Below, one piece after another: positions 47,101 through 54,902 of a stretch of 64,000 bases of DNA. Each line of letters opens with the position of its first letter. The first letter of the stretch is position 1. The stretch is from Bacteroides acidifaciens (GTDB lineage Bacteria; Bacteroidota; Bacteroidia; Bacteroidales; Bacteroidaceae). Made by a program: the position numbers and the translations under genes. The notes under the pieces were generated by a model. That model was not told the origin of the DNA. It saw only the letters and a list, made by a program, of their open reading frames with translations, and searched no databases. The stretch is taken from assembly GCF_903181435.1 (NCBI RefSeq), contig NZ_CAEUHO010000001.1, positions 1,550,001 through 1,614,000 on the forward strand, written 5' to 3'.

Positions 47101-48669
47101 AAATTCAAGGGATTGAATTTGGATGGCGCAGTCATGACGGACGCTTCCATGAAATTTGATATATTGAATACCCATTTTGCTGTTAAGGATACGATTCACC
47201 TAGCTCCTACCGGATTGACATTTAATAATATGTATATCTCTGATATGGAAGGGCATACCGGAAGAATAAATGGATATTTGCATTTTCAGCATTTTAAGAA
47301 CTTGAATTATCGTTTTGAGATACAAGCTAATAATATGCTTGTGATGAATACGAAGGAATCTCCCGATATGCCTTTCTATGGTACGGTATATGGTACGGGC
47401 AATGTATTGCTTTCCGGAAATGCTGTTCAAGGATTGGAAGTAAATGCTGCCATGACTACCAACCGGAATACAGTCTTCACCTATATAAATGGTAGTGTAG
47501 CGTCGGCTACCAGCAACCAGTTTATTAAGTTTGTGGATAAAACTCCCCGTCGCACAATTCAAGATTCTGTTCAAATCATCTCTTACTATGATCAGATACA
47601 GCAGAAACGCCAGGCGGAGACAGAGGAACAAAAGACGGATATTCGTTTGAATATCCTGGTGGATGCAACACCCGATGCTACTATGCGAATTATCATGGAC
47701 CCGGTTGCCGGAGATTATATCAGTGGAAAGGGTACAGGAAATATCCGGACTGAATTCTATAATAAAGGCGATGTGAAGATGTTCGGTAATTATAGAATTA
47801 CTCAAGGAGTATATAAGTTTAGTTTGCAAGAAGTCATTCGCAAGGATTTTGTGATCAAAGATGGAAGTACGATAACTTTCAATGGCGCTCCTTTGGATGC
47901 TAATATGGATATCCAAGCCTCATACACTGTAAACTCCGCTTCTTTGAATGATTTGATGCCCGATGCTTCGGTTATTATACAACAACCTAATGTACGGGTA
48001 AATTGTATTATGAATCTAAGTGGAATATTGGTACGCCCGACTATCAAACTGGGTATCGAACTTCCGAATGAAAGAGATGAGGTGCAGACATTGGTACGCA
48101 ATTATATCAGTACGGAAGAACAGATGAACATGCAGATTCTTTATTTGTTAGGTATCGGTAAGTTCTACACAGAAGATGCCCGGAATAATAATCAAAATTC
48201 CAATGTGATGTCATCGGTACTCTCTTCTACCCTTTCCGGTCAGCTAAACAACGCCTTATCACAGATTTTTGAAACAAATAATTGGAATATTGGAACAAAC
48301 TTGAGTACAGGGGATAAAGGTTGGACGGATATGGAAGTGGAAGGTATTTTGTCCGGTCAACTATTGAATAACAGATTGTTGATTAATGGAAACTTCGGCT
48401 ATCGGGACAATCCTATGGCGAATACGAATTTTGTTGGGGACTTTGAAGCGGAATGGCTGATTAACCGCTCGGGAGACATTCGTTTAAAAGCGTATAATGA
48501 AACGAATGATCGTTACTATACGAAAACGAACTTGACTACACAAGGTGTAGGTATTATGTATAAGAAAGATTTCAATAAATGGAGCGATTTGTTCTTTTGG
48601 AATAAATGGAAGCTACGCAATAAACGGAAACAGGAAGAAGCTGAAAAGGTGAAGGGGAAAACAAGATAA
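44179..48669 (+). CDS. tamB: TamB-family translocation/assembly protein (non-AUG start)
   Basis: A very large envelope protein, about 1,496 residues, anchored in the inner membrane and spanning the periplasm with beta-rich repeats; the C-terminal DUF490/TamB domain (from about residue 1100) is clear. The family moves lipids or assembles outer-membrane proteins. The in-frame region after the TAA at 44161 encodes a good membrane anchor (KKTVRWVVGIVLGVYIGAII) but holds no ATG, GTG or TTG before 44242. A TTG start at 44242 would remove the anchor. I therefore place the start at CTG 44179, giving LKKTVRWV; ATC at 44170 is the other candidate. Confidence 0.85.
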   Translation: MKKTVRWVVGIVLGVYIGAIILLNIPNIQQAMSSFVAKELSEVLGTKVMIGRINIGLLNRIIIDDVLLDDQSGQEMLKVTRLSAKFDIMPFFKGKISISSVQLFGFNISLQKDMPDSPPNFKFVLDAFASKDTVKKESSLDLRINSILIRRGRMTYHVLSEEETPGKFNAKHVQLQNIIANISLKALSKDSMNLGIKRLSLDEKGSGFSLKKLSLKLVANSKHTNIDNFVIELPETSLKMDTIHLVYDSLQAFNHFAEQVRFSFRTLPSQVTLKDISAFVPVLSHFKESVTLDMEVKGTVDQLTCSHLEITADDRQFRLRGDVSLQDLSHPQDAYVYGTLSELSANTRGVGFLVRNLNQNYNGVPPILERLGDVSFRGEISGYFTDLVTYGQLRTSLGNVKTDLKLSTDKSKGLFAYSGAVKTEDFKLGELLANEQLGEITFNLDVHGRHITDQLPVVELKGLIASIDYSRYRYENITLDGEYKRGGFNGKIALDDPNGSIYLNGDVNVASKVPTFNFLAVIDKVRPNDLNLTTKYPDSEFSLKLKTNFTGGSVGEMIGEINVDSLRFTAPDKEYFMKNMNIRAKRQNNENQLRLTSEFLTASVEGKFQYHTLPASILNIMRKYVPSLILPPKKPIETHNNFLFDIHIYNTDILSTIFDIPLTVYTHSTLKGYFNDPMQRLRVEGYFPRLQYKNNYIESGMILCENPADHIRAQVRLTSLKKKGAVNFSLDAQAKDDNVSTTLNWGNSAAVTYSGQLATVAKFLRTEGEKPLLKAMVDVKPTDIILNDTLWKVHPSQVVVDSGKVDVNNFYFSHQDRYVRINGRLSDNPQDTVKVNLKDINMGYVFDIASISDDVNFEGDATGTAYASGVLKKPVMNTRLFVKNFSLNEGRLGDLDIYGEWDNENRGIRLDASIQDITPAPSRVTGIIYPLKPESGLDLNIEANGLNLKFLEYYMKSIATDIKGRGTGKVHFYGKFKGLNLDGAVMTDASMKFDILNTHFAVKDTIHLAPTGLTFNNMYISDMEGHTGRINGYLHFQHFKNLNYRFEIQANNMLVMNTKESPDMPFYGTVYGTGNVLLSGNAVQGLEVNAAMTTNRNTVFTYINGSVASATSNQFIKFVDKTPRRTIQDSVQIISYYDQIQQKRQAETEEQKTDIRLNILVDATPDATMRIIMDPVAGDYISGKGTGNIRTEFYNKGDVKMFGNYRITQGVYKFSLQEVIRKDFVIKDGSTITFNGAPLDANMDIQASYTVNSASLNDLMPDASVIIQQPNVRVNCIMNLSGILVRPTIKLGIELPNERDEVQTLVRNYISTEEQMNMQILYLLGIGKFYTEDARNNNQNSNVMSSVLSSTLSGQLNNALSQIFETNNWNIGTNLSTGDKGWTDMEVEGILSGQLLNNRLLINGNFGYRDNPMANTNFVGDFEAEWLINRSGDIRLKAYNETNDRYYTKTNLTTQGVGIMYKKDFNKWSDLFFWNKWKLRNKRKQEEAEKVKGKTR

Positions 48670-48684
48670 AACTTTTCGGAGAAC

Positions 48685-48729
48685 AACCTTGTAGCAAACA
48701 GTCGCAAATTCTTTTTTGATTTATATTTG
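48685..48729 (+). promoter_or_regulatory. Shared-architecture promoter of the lipoprotein gene
   Basis: AACCTTGT (48685-48692), 29 nt, then the -7 box TATATTTG (48722-48729). The same arrangement, in a longer match beginning AACAACCTTGT, precedes the gene at 54136 with identical spacing. The upstream motif is probably an activator or regulator site. Confidence 0.6.
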
Positions 48730-48760
48730 CTTCATAATAAATTATTAAAAAAGATTTTTT

Positions 48761-49219
48761 ATGAAAACAAGTAATCGAAACATCTACAATTTTTTAATCG
48801 TTTTTGCTTTATTGTTTTCTTTCTATGGATGCTCATCGGATGAAGATGAACAACAAGAAAGCCAACTCCCGACTTTTAAATCATTTCAAGGAACATTTAG
48901 TCCGATAAGTGGCAATGGAGAATATGTAGATGGTGTATGGCATAGTGAAGTGGTATGTTCTGCTATTATATTAGATAACGGTGGATCTCCTATTATTGAA
49001 TACGGCTTTTGTTGGGTAAAGAATACGACAGACACGCCTTCCTTAGAAAATGGAGAGAAAATCGTAGTAGGAACCGATAACTTTATAGGAAGCTATAGTG
49101 CAAAATTACTGGTCGAGTTGTATAAAAATTATAATGTACGAGCTTATGCCATTAATTCATCAGGAGTAAGTTACGATGATATGAAGCTTGCTCGTGGCGG
49201 CTCAATAAGTCCAAGATAA
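48761..49219 (+). CDS. Small lipoprotein with fibronectin-like domain
   Basis: A 152-residue protein with a lipoprotein signal peptide (lipobox FYGC, lipidated Cys near residue 24), an acidic spacer (SSDEDEQQES) and one beta-sandwich module resembling those of Bacteroidetes surface proteins (EYGFCWVKNTTDTPS, then YNVRAYAINSSGVSY). It is probably exposed in the outer membrane and its partner is unknown. It converges with the CHAT-protease gene and shares promoter architecture with the gene at 54136, which suggests joint control with the protease locus. Confidence 0.75.
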   Translation: MKTSNRNIYNFLIVFALLFSFYGCSSDEDEQQESQLPTFKSFQGTFSPISGNGEYVDGVWHSEVVCSAIILDNGGSPIIEYGFCWVKNTTDTPSLENGEKIVVGTDNFIGSYSAKLLVELYKNYNVRAYAINSSGVSYDDMKLARGGSISPR

Positions 49220-49272
49220 AGCAGTTCTGCAGCTTGAATAGATTCCTATTAAAAAAACAGTTACATAGGAAT

Positions 49273-51654
49273 CTATTCGATAAATATAAATGATGCCCAC
49301 TTATTAGGCTCATTTGGATATTTGTTTTTCATATTGCGTTGAGCCATAATGAATGCATTTTGTTTATTTATCCCCTCCTGCCAATAGTGATAAAAATCTA
49401 CCATCAATTCTTTAGTTTCTTTATCTGGTATATTCTGAAAAGAAATAATCAACGATTTTACCCCGGCTTGACGAAAAGCACGTTGTAGGCTGAAACAACC
49501 TTCTCCATAACGCACATCTCCTTTTCCTGTGCCACAACCTGATAACACAACCAACTCTGTACCGGATAAGTTCATTGATGCAATCTCATATGCAGTAAGA
49601 ATTCCGTCATTTGTTCCCAAAGGCTGCAAACCATTCCAGACAGAGTTGGCGCCGGAAAATGCAAGTCCCGTATGCAATAAATGATTCTTATGTCCGCTAA
49701 ATCCATCCAGTTGAAGGACATCACTTTGAATTTTAGGATTATATAAAATATGGAAACCATGAGTAGAGATATGTATGACTGCAGAATTTAGTGATTGGCC
49801 GGATAAATTTCTGAATGCAGTTTCTGTTGCGTCTTTACCCATATATTTGTGAATATTCCACTGACTTGAAAGAAGTTTTTCTATGCTTTCAATCTCGTCA
49901 ACTGTTCCTTGCAAATATTGAAATCCTTGTATCGCAGTTTGGGAAGATGGAGTATAGTTAAACCTAGCCCCTCCAAAAAAGAATATGTCCTTTTGCGAAA
50001 CAGAAGTGATATGTGTCCGTTCTGATTTTATACGAGGAATATCATTGCTGGAGAATAAATAATGAAAGTTATAATTATCAATAATATATTCATCTTCATT
50101 ATGAATAGATGCAAATGAAAGATATTTCAACGTCTCTTCTGAAGAGATATAAAGATGAGTACACTCTCCTATCACTTCTTTGATCGGAATCCAAATCTTG
50201 TCATATAGTGTTTCGTTTTTTTTAGTCATTAACACAGTTTCAGGAGGTAACGTTATCAGATGAGGAGATTTGTTTTTGGTAAAGACAATGGCTGCATAGC
50301 CATTATTTACCACATCGTAAGGTAAACTGAAAATCTCTATTACAGCCTCATTGGAATTTAGTGAAGCGGCAATCTCATTCCAAGGTTTTATTTCCAAAAA
50401 ATGAGATGGTACACTTTTTTTTACATAGTTGATTAATGCTCTTTCCTGTTCCCTGCGTATGACCTGATTTTGTAGCCATTTAGTCCTACTTTCGGGAGAT
50501 TGAGCCTTAAATGAGTTTCTATCTAAAGCAATTGAATCTATAAGCGATTGCATCTTTAAAATGGATTTACTGTCAGTGTCGGTTAAATAACGGTGATATT
50601 GAAAAGATGGTTTAGCAAATAGCTCTTTCATTAGTAGAATGTTTTCATATAGAAAAGGTATCATTCCTTCAAGATTGTGGTTTTCATAGGCAAAAATTTG
50701 CATTTCCTCAAAATAAGGCTTCATTATTTCGCAAAGTTCGTGCTGTTCAGATGGTAACAGGAAAGAACAATCATCATCTATTGTCTTTTTTATTAACCGC
50801 TCAATCAATCTATATATTTTTAATGCATATAGAGGTTCTTGGCTACTCACACAAGTTCGTGCAGCTTCCCGATACATAGAAAAATATTCGGGCATTTTTT
50901 GTTCATATAAGATATCCTTGACCGAAACTGGATAATACATGCTTTTAGCGATTCTCAAGCATTCACCTAAAGTGGCAAGAGATAAAGAAGGCAATAGACA
51001 GGCATTTTCCAACCGTCTATGTAAAATTCTCCGTTCATAATCGGCAAGAGTTTCCCATGACGTTTTTTTTTGCGCCTTATTGATTTCTTTTATAATTCGT
51101 TCTGTATTGCCTGTCTCCCAATAATATCTGGTAATGGTATTCAAATGTTCCAATCGTGGAAACTCCAACTGCTCATGAATGGAATGAAGCTTATCTTGGG
51201 AATTTCCTTCACGTAACCAGTCACATATCGTATATCCGGCTATTGCCAAAGTAGATGCCTCTGAAATTATATGAAGCAGGGACAGATCCAGATACTGGTC
51301 TCCTCTACTTGTCAATAGGTCTAAAAGGAATATGTTAATATCCAAATTTTGTTCATACAATATAAAGTCATCTTTACTTTCGGGAGTCTTATTATTCAAC
51401 ACTTGTGACAGTATTTTACTGGCTTTAGTACCCGCGATTCTGCTTTCTTCATACATGCCTAATTCACGGCAATATCGGGCTATAGAATATAGCTCATTTG
51501 CATATTGGGCACTGTCATGTGCTTGTTCCAGCCTCTGAAAATGTTCCACTCCTTTATTAAATGAATGCTCGTTTATTTGAGCATACACATTATCAGTGAT
51601 ACATAAAAGTAGAATACAGCCGAATAATAACAGTATTTCTTTTTTTAGAACCAT
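49273..51654 (-). CDS. Secreted TPR-CHAT protease-like protein
   Basis: A 793-residue protein with an N-terminal signal peptide (to about residue 26, DNVYAQ), a long helical TPR-like region (30-410) and a C-terminal CHAT domain, a caspase-clan cysteine protease. The His-Cys dyad is present: H632 in ISTHGFH and C707 in LSGCGTG, followed by GEGCFSLQRAFRQAGVKS. It is probably periplasmic. It is the last gene of the caspase-sigma-anti-sigma-CHAT operon and overlaps the preceding gene by 10 nt. CHAT proteases elsewhere act in defence or signalling; its substrate here is unknown. Confidence 0.87.
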   Translation of the reverse strand: MVLKKEILLLFGCILLLCITDNVYAQINEHSFNKGVEHFQRLEQAHDSAQYANELYSIARYCRELGMYEESRIAGTKASKILSQVLNNKTPESKDDFILYEQNLDINIFLLDLLTSRGDQYLDLSLLHIISEASTLAIAGYTICDWLREGNSQDKLHSIHEQLEFPRLEHLNTITRYYWETGNTERIIKEINKAQKKTSWETLADYERRILHRRLENACLLPSLSLATLGECLRIAKSMYYPVSVKDILYEQKMPEYFSMYREAARTCVSSQEPLYALKIYRLIERLIKKTIDDDCSFLLPSEQHELCEIMKPYFEEMQIFAYENHNLEGMIPFLYENILLMKELFAKPSFQYHRYLTDTDSKSILKMQSLIDSIALDRNSFKAQSPESRTKWLQNQVIRREQERALINYVKKSVPSHFLEIKPWNEIAASLNSNEAVIEIFSLPYDVVNNGYAAIVFTKNKSPHLITLPPETVLMTKKNETLYDKIWIPIKEVIGECTHLYISSEETLKYLSFASIHNEDEYIIDNYNFHYLFSSNDIPRIKSERTHITSVSQKDIFFFGGARFNYTPSSQTAIQGFQYLQGTVDEIESIEKLLSSQWNIHKYMGKDATETAFRNLSGQSLNSAVIHISTHGFHILYNPKIQSDVLQLDGFSGHKNHLLHTGLAFSGANSVWNGLQPLGTNDGILTAYEIASMNLSGTELVVLSGCGTGKGDVRYGEGCFSLQRAFRQAGVKSLIISFQNIPDKETKELMVDFYHYWQEGINKQNAFIMAQRNMKNKYPNEPNKWASFIFIE

Positions 51655-52379
51655 TTCTTTTCTTTTAAAAGCTGCTCTATAAAAGTTGTTTTTTGCATAT
51701 ATATTCCATTGTTATCCTTTATTCTTTCAACCATTTGCAATGCTTTATTCCTGTCGTTTGTTTTCATATAGCAACAAAGCAACAGCCATTCAGCTTCTTC
51801 CTTATATTGAGTATCAATCAAGGATAGTAATAATGGAATAGCTTCCTGCTCTTTTTTTTGCTCCATGAAGGCTATACTTATATAGAGTTGTGTAGATACA
51901 GGAAAAGTATCAAGCATATCAAAAAGATTTTTCTTCTGATATAATTCAGCAATAACTTTATATTGTTGTTTTTCATAGGCATTTATAATTTGCTGGTTAT
52001 ATAAAGCTATTTCATCAGCCAATCCTTCACCACGTGCTCGTTCAATAATAGGTACTTCATAATATGCAGCATAGATTTCTTGTGGGGTATAACGATATGA
52101 ATTTCCCACATATAAACCGATGCCCACAAGTACAAATACAACACAAGCTACAGTTGTTATCCATGGACGAATATACCCTCCTTTAGATGCTTCCATTGCT
52201 GTCCTAGCCTCTTTTTCCGCACGAATTAGTTCTCCTTCAATTAGTAACATACGGAGTTTGACTTGCTGCTTCAGATTTTTATCAGTTTCAAGTTTCTGAC
52301 TAAAATCCCGTCGTTCGGCAGGAGACATTTCATTATTGATGAATTGGTCTATTTGTTGTTCAAGTTGTTGTTTATCCAT
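51645..52379 (-). CDS. Single-pass membrane protein, probable anti-sigma factor
   Basis: A 244-residue protein. The first 70 residues are cytoplasmic-type and charged (QLEQQIDQFINNEMSPAERR), without the HxxxCxxC zinc motif of ZAS anti-sigma factors. One transmembrane helix lies at about 72-92 and is followed by a periplasmic helical, TPR-like domain (AELYQKKNLF, EEAEWLLLCCYMKTNDRNKA). Its position directly after the sigma factor gene (15-nt gap) and the topology make it a probable anti-sigma factor or sensor; this is inference. Confidence 0.7.
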   Translation of the reverse strand: MDKQQLEQQIDQFINNEMSPAERRDFSQKLETDKNLKQQVKLRMLLIEGELIRAEKEARTAMEASKGGYIRPWITTVACVVFVLVGIGLYVGNSYRYTPQEIYAAYYEVPIIERARGEGLADEIALYNQQIINAYEKQQYKVIAELYQKKNLFDMLDTFPVSTQLYISIAFMEQKKEQEAIPLLLSLIDTQYKEEAEWLLLCCYMKTNDRNKALQMVERIKDNNGIYMQKTTFIEQLLKEKKWF

Positions 52380-52394
52380 TATCTTGCATTTTTA

Positions 52395-52967
52395 TTATCC
52401 TAATATGATACCGGCAGACTCCAGTCTTTTTTTTAACTCAAATGATAACCTGCGCAAACAGGAACTTTTCTTATTTTTGGCTACCTGCTCTGTCTTATAA
52501 TTCATATATTGAGCTATATCTTCCATTTTCCGATGTTCCCAGTAATAAAGAGTAAGTACCTTATTACAATCCGTATCAGCTTCTTCCAGTAACTTTGATA
52601 CAATGTTTTGTGCTTCGTTCCATTCTTCTACAGGATATTGTTGCGCACCCCACTCGGATGCTAATGTCTGAAGCATACCCATTTTCTTCTGCTCCTGGTT
52701 CAGGTGTTTGAAAATGTGGTGCTTTCCTATTTCAAACAGATATGTTTTCAGGGATATATTCCGTTCTGTGTATTTTCCATTCCTGATATTCTGATACATG
52801 GCAGTAAAACTTTCCTGGTAAATATCTGCTGCTGTATCTTCATTTACAAAATAATATTTTGCGGCGAACTGAATAAAAGGGGATTTATATAGCTCATACA
52901 AGGTTTCGATCTCTTTGTTCATCTCCCTTGAATGACTTTTCTTTCCTATGTAACTGAATATTTTCAT
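52395..52967 (-). CDS. ECF-type RNA polymerase sigma factor
   Basis: A 190-residue protein with sigma-70 region 2 (FVNEDTAADIYQESFTAMYQ, near 42-61) and a region 4 HTH (MEDIAQYMNYKTEQVAKNKK, near 152-171). It is most like Bacteroidetes ECF sigma factors. The exact start is uncertain: MNKEIETLYELYK at residue 16 is an equally good N-terminus. It lies 2 nt after the caspase gene and just before the probable anti-sigma gene, so protease and regulator are made together. Confidence 0.85.
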   Translation of the reverse strand: MKIFSYIGKKSHSREMNKEIETLYELYKSPFIQFAAKYYFVNEDTAADIYQESFTAMYQNIRNGKYTERNISLKTYLFEIGKHHIFKHLNQEQKKMGMLQTLASEWGAQQYPVEEWNEAQNIVSKLLEEADTDCNKVLTLYYWEHRKMEDIAQYMNYKTEQVAKNKKSSCLRRLSFELKKRLESAGIILG

Positions 52968-52969
52968 AA

Positions 52970-53914
52970 TTATTTTCTTTGTCCTATATAAAAAAGAACC
53001 GTTTCATCAGAACATTCCATATAAGGTATTTGTAACCGGAGGTTTGAATGCTTTAGAGAAAGCATGTCTTTTAAAAGTTTTTGAAAAAAAGCTTTTGTTG
53101 TACATGGAAATTTCATCTCTTTTATCTGTCGACAAAAAACATAAGTTAATTTGCCAACATACATAGAACGTTGTTTGTCATAATATTCATAGTTTGTAAA
53201 CTCAGGTAAACATGCGCTGAATACAGCAATGTCAGCCAGCCCTTTTTGTTTTTTCAGTCGCAAACTTAATTCTTGATGTTTACCAGGTAACGGCACATAT
53301 CCTTCCGGCGCAAAGATAGCAGTCGTTCCTCGGATATATTCTTTATAGCTTCTAATATATTCTTCTCCATCCCGGTTTGCAGTACCACTATGACAAGCAT
53401 CTAATGTGACAATAACTCTTCCCGCTTCACCTGCTTTTCGACGAAGTTTGTCAAGCCATATACCTAACTCATCATCTCGCAAATGATTTTCTCCTTCATA
53501 TTGCTGCGGAACATACTTATGTTTTGCATCATACAATACCAGACTTTCGTCCAATCCGTCTTCTTCGTCTCCGTTATCATCCATCATTTGCTGCCCGTGA
53601 CAAGAGAAATGTAAAAAGACAGCGTCTCCCGGTTCTGTGTCATTACAGAGCTTTTCCAATGCACTTGAGACATTTACTCTGATAGCTTGTTCGTCAGACA
53701 AGATAGTAATATGGGCAGGCTGAAACTTCTTTAATGATAAAATTTCCAAGATATATTTTTTATCATTGTCGGCATGAATACTTTCCCATCCGCTATTTAG
53801 AGGATAGTTGGCTATTGCAACGATAAGTGCTCTATTGGTTTGTGCAGACATATAAATATTTATCAGACATCCAATTAGAATAAAAAAATATTTTATAAAG
53901 TTCCATTTATTCAT
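52970..53914 (-). CDS. Secreted caspase-family (C14) protease
   Basis: A 314-residue protein with an N-terminal signal peptide or anchor (FFILIGCLINIYMSAQ) and a caspase/metacaspase-type domain. The catalytic dyad is visible: H106 in LHFSCHGQQ and C174 in LDACHSG. The acidic DDNGDEEDGLDESLVLYDA loop between them is typical of metacaspases and could bind calcium. The first cleavage-specificity pocket is not readable by eye. It is the first gene of the operon; export to the periplasm is predicted by the signal sequence. Confidence 0.87.
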   Translation of the reverse strand: MNKWNFIKYFFILIGCLINIYMSAQTNRALIVAIANYPLNSGWESIHADNDKKYILEILSLKKFQPAHITILSDEQAIRVNVSSALEKLCNDTEPGDAVFLHFSCHGQQMMDDNGDEEDGLDESLVLYDAKHKYVPQQYEGENHLRDDELGIWLDKLRRKAGEAGRVIVTLDACHSGTANRDGEEYIRSYKEYIRGTTAIFAPEGYVPLPGKHQELSLRLKKQKGLADIAVFSACLPEFTNYEYYDKQRSMYVGKLTYVFCRQIKEMKFPCTTKAFFQKLLKDMLSLKHSNLRLQIPYMECSDETVLFYIGQRK

Positions 53915-53922
53915 GATATCGG

Positions 53923-53930
53923 CAAAAATA
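53923..53930 (-). promoter_or_regulatory. -7 box very close to the caspase start
   Basis: The complement reads TATTTTTG, 9 nt before the ATG; a transcript from here would be nearly leaderless. A start further upstream, beyond the dyad at 53995-54052, is equally possible. Confidence 0.3.
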
Positions 53931-53994
53931 AATCATTTTTTTTAATTCTCCCCTGTTACCTTTTCCCTTTTTCTTGTATAAAGAGAAAAAAACA

Positions 53995-54052
53995 AACCTT
54001 GTTTTGACGAGGTGCGTAATTAATAATTGTGATGATGTTCCAAAACAAGGTT
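53995..54052. promoter_or_regulatory. AACCTTGTTTTG inverted repeat in the caspase-operon leader
   Basis: AACCTTGTTTTG (53995-54006) and CAAAACAAGGTT (54041-54052) are perfect 12-bp complements 34 nt apart. On the minus strand the second arm is followed by TGTTTTTTTCTC, so an RNA copy could work as a leader terminator for the caspase operon. The AACCTTGT core equals the motif in the two flanking plus-strand promoters, so it may instead be a DNA-binding site. Confidence 0.6.
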
Positions 54053-54069
54053 CATTGTTTTTCACCAAC

Positions 54070-54114
54070 AACCTTGTGCCGGATAGTGCACAACTGTTAT
54101 TTAACTTATTTTTG
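54070..54114 (+). promoter_or_regulatory. Shared-architecture promoter of the gene at 54136
   Basis: AACCTTGT (54070-54077), 29 nt, then TATTTTTG (54107-54114). Spacing and flanks match the promoter at 48685-48729, with about 31 of 48 positions identical by hand alignment. Confidence 0.6.
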
Positions 54115-54135
54115 TCCAACATAAGTACATAAAAC

Positions 54136-54735
54136 ATGAATGATAAACTAAGTATATCTTATCATACAGCAAAAAGAATTTTATTGGAGCTATTGGAAAA
54201 CAATGATTTTTCAACAGATGAAGATATTTTGAAGATATTAGGTTCGGTAGTACAAAAAGAGAGCGATAATGAAACAAACAATGATAAGGAAGAGATGAGC
54301 CGGATTGTCATAGACAAGAACGGGCGCATATTTTTGCCTGACTATACTTCCATGGAAGTGAAGATGCCATATCTGCCTAAAACGGTATTCCTTTTTTTCT
54401 TAATACATAAGGAAGGTATAGAATTCAAAAGTATGTACAACTATATGCACGAGTTGTATGAAATCTATCAAATAGTAGCGTTAGAGAAAAATACGGAAGC
54501 TAGCAAGATAAGACGCAGCCTTGACAATTTGGTGGAACCTGTCAATAATAGAATTTACGAAACATGCTCTATTATCCGTCGATGTCTTGCGAACGTAGTT
54601 CCTGAAGCATTGATAAAAATGTATTGCGTTACGGGGAAACGAGGGGGAAAGCATTGGATTGGAATTGATTCCTCATTAATAGAAATAGAAAACATAAAAC
54701 TGAAAGAAATATTTGACCAAAGGCATAATCACTAA
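54136..54735 (+). CDS. Conserved Bacteroides protein, possible regulator
   Basis: A 199-residue cytosolic protein without a signal peptide. It begins with ISYHTAKRILLELLENNDFS, continues with an acidic region and ends in a basic helical part (IRRSLDNLVEPVNNRIYETC, later YCVTGKRGGKHWI). I recognise similar C-terminal segments in Bacteroidetes proteins beside caspase or CHAT genes, but know no function. It is transcribed divergently from the caspase operon with the dyad between them, so a regulatory role is possible. No standard HTH is visible. Confidence 0.7.
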   Translation: MNDKLSISYHTAKRILLELLENNDFSTDEDILKILGSVVQKESDNETNNDKEEMSRIVIDKNGRIFLPDYTSMEVKMPYLPKTVFLFFLIHKEGIEFKSMYNYMHELYEIYQIVALEKNTEASKIRRSLDNLVEPVNNRIYETCSIIRRCLANVVPEALIKMYCVTGKRGGKHWIGIDSSLIEIENIKLKEIFDQRHNH

Positions 54736-54902
54736 AACTTTATAAATAATGAATGTGTCGATTGTTGAGTTTATTAAATCAATTTTTTAAATATTATACT
54801 TATGAGAAAATTAAAGAGCATCAGTAAAAGTCAAGGGATATAATTATAAAGATGCTAATAACCCTTTTGAATAAAATGTGTAACTTATAAAATCATAGAA
54901 TT

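Noticed and set aside
47200-47916. Minus-strand open frame of 238 codons inside tamB
   Set aside because: It is antisense to a long conserved coding region, has no promoter and shows His/Ile/Ser-rich composition typical of a codon-use shadow.
53907-54137. Minus-strand 76-codon frame in the caspase/54136 intergenic region
   Set aside because: It overlaps both the dyad and the caspase start, begins inside the divergent promoter and resembles no protein.
54802-54843. Leader peptide of 13 codons before the membrane protein gene
   Set aside because: It is short and AT-rich without a codon bias or an associated attenuator stem.
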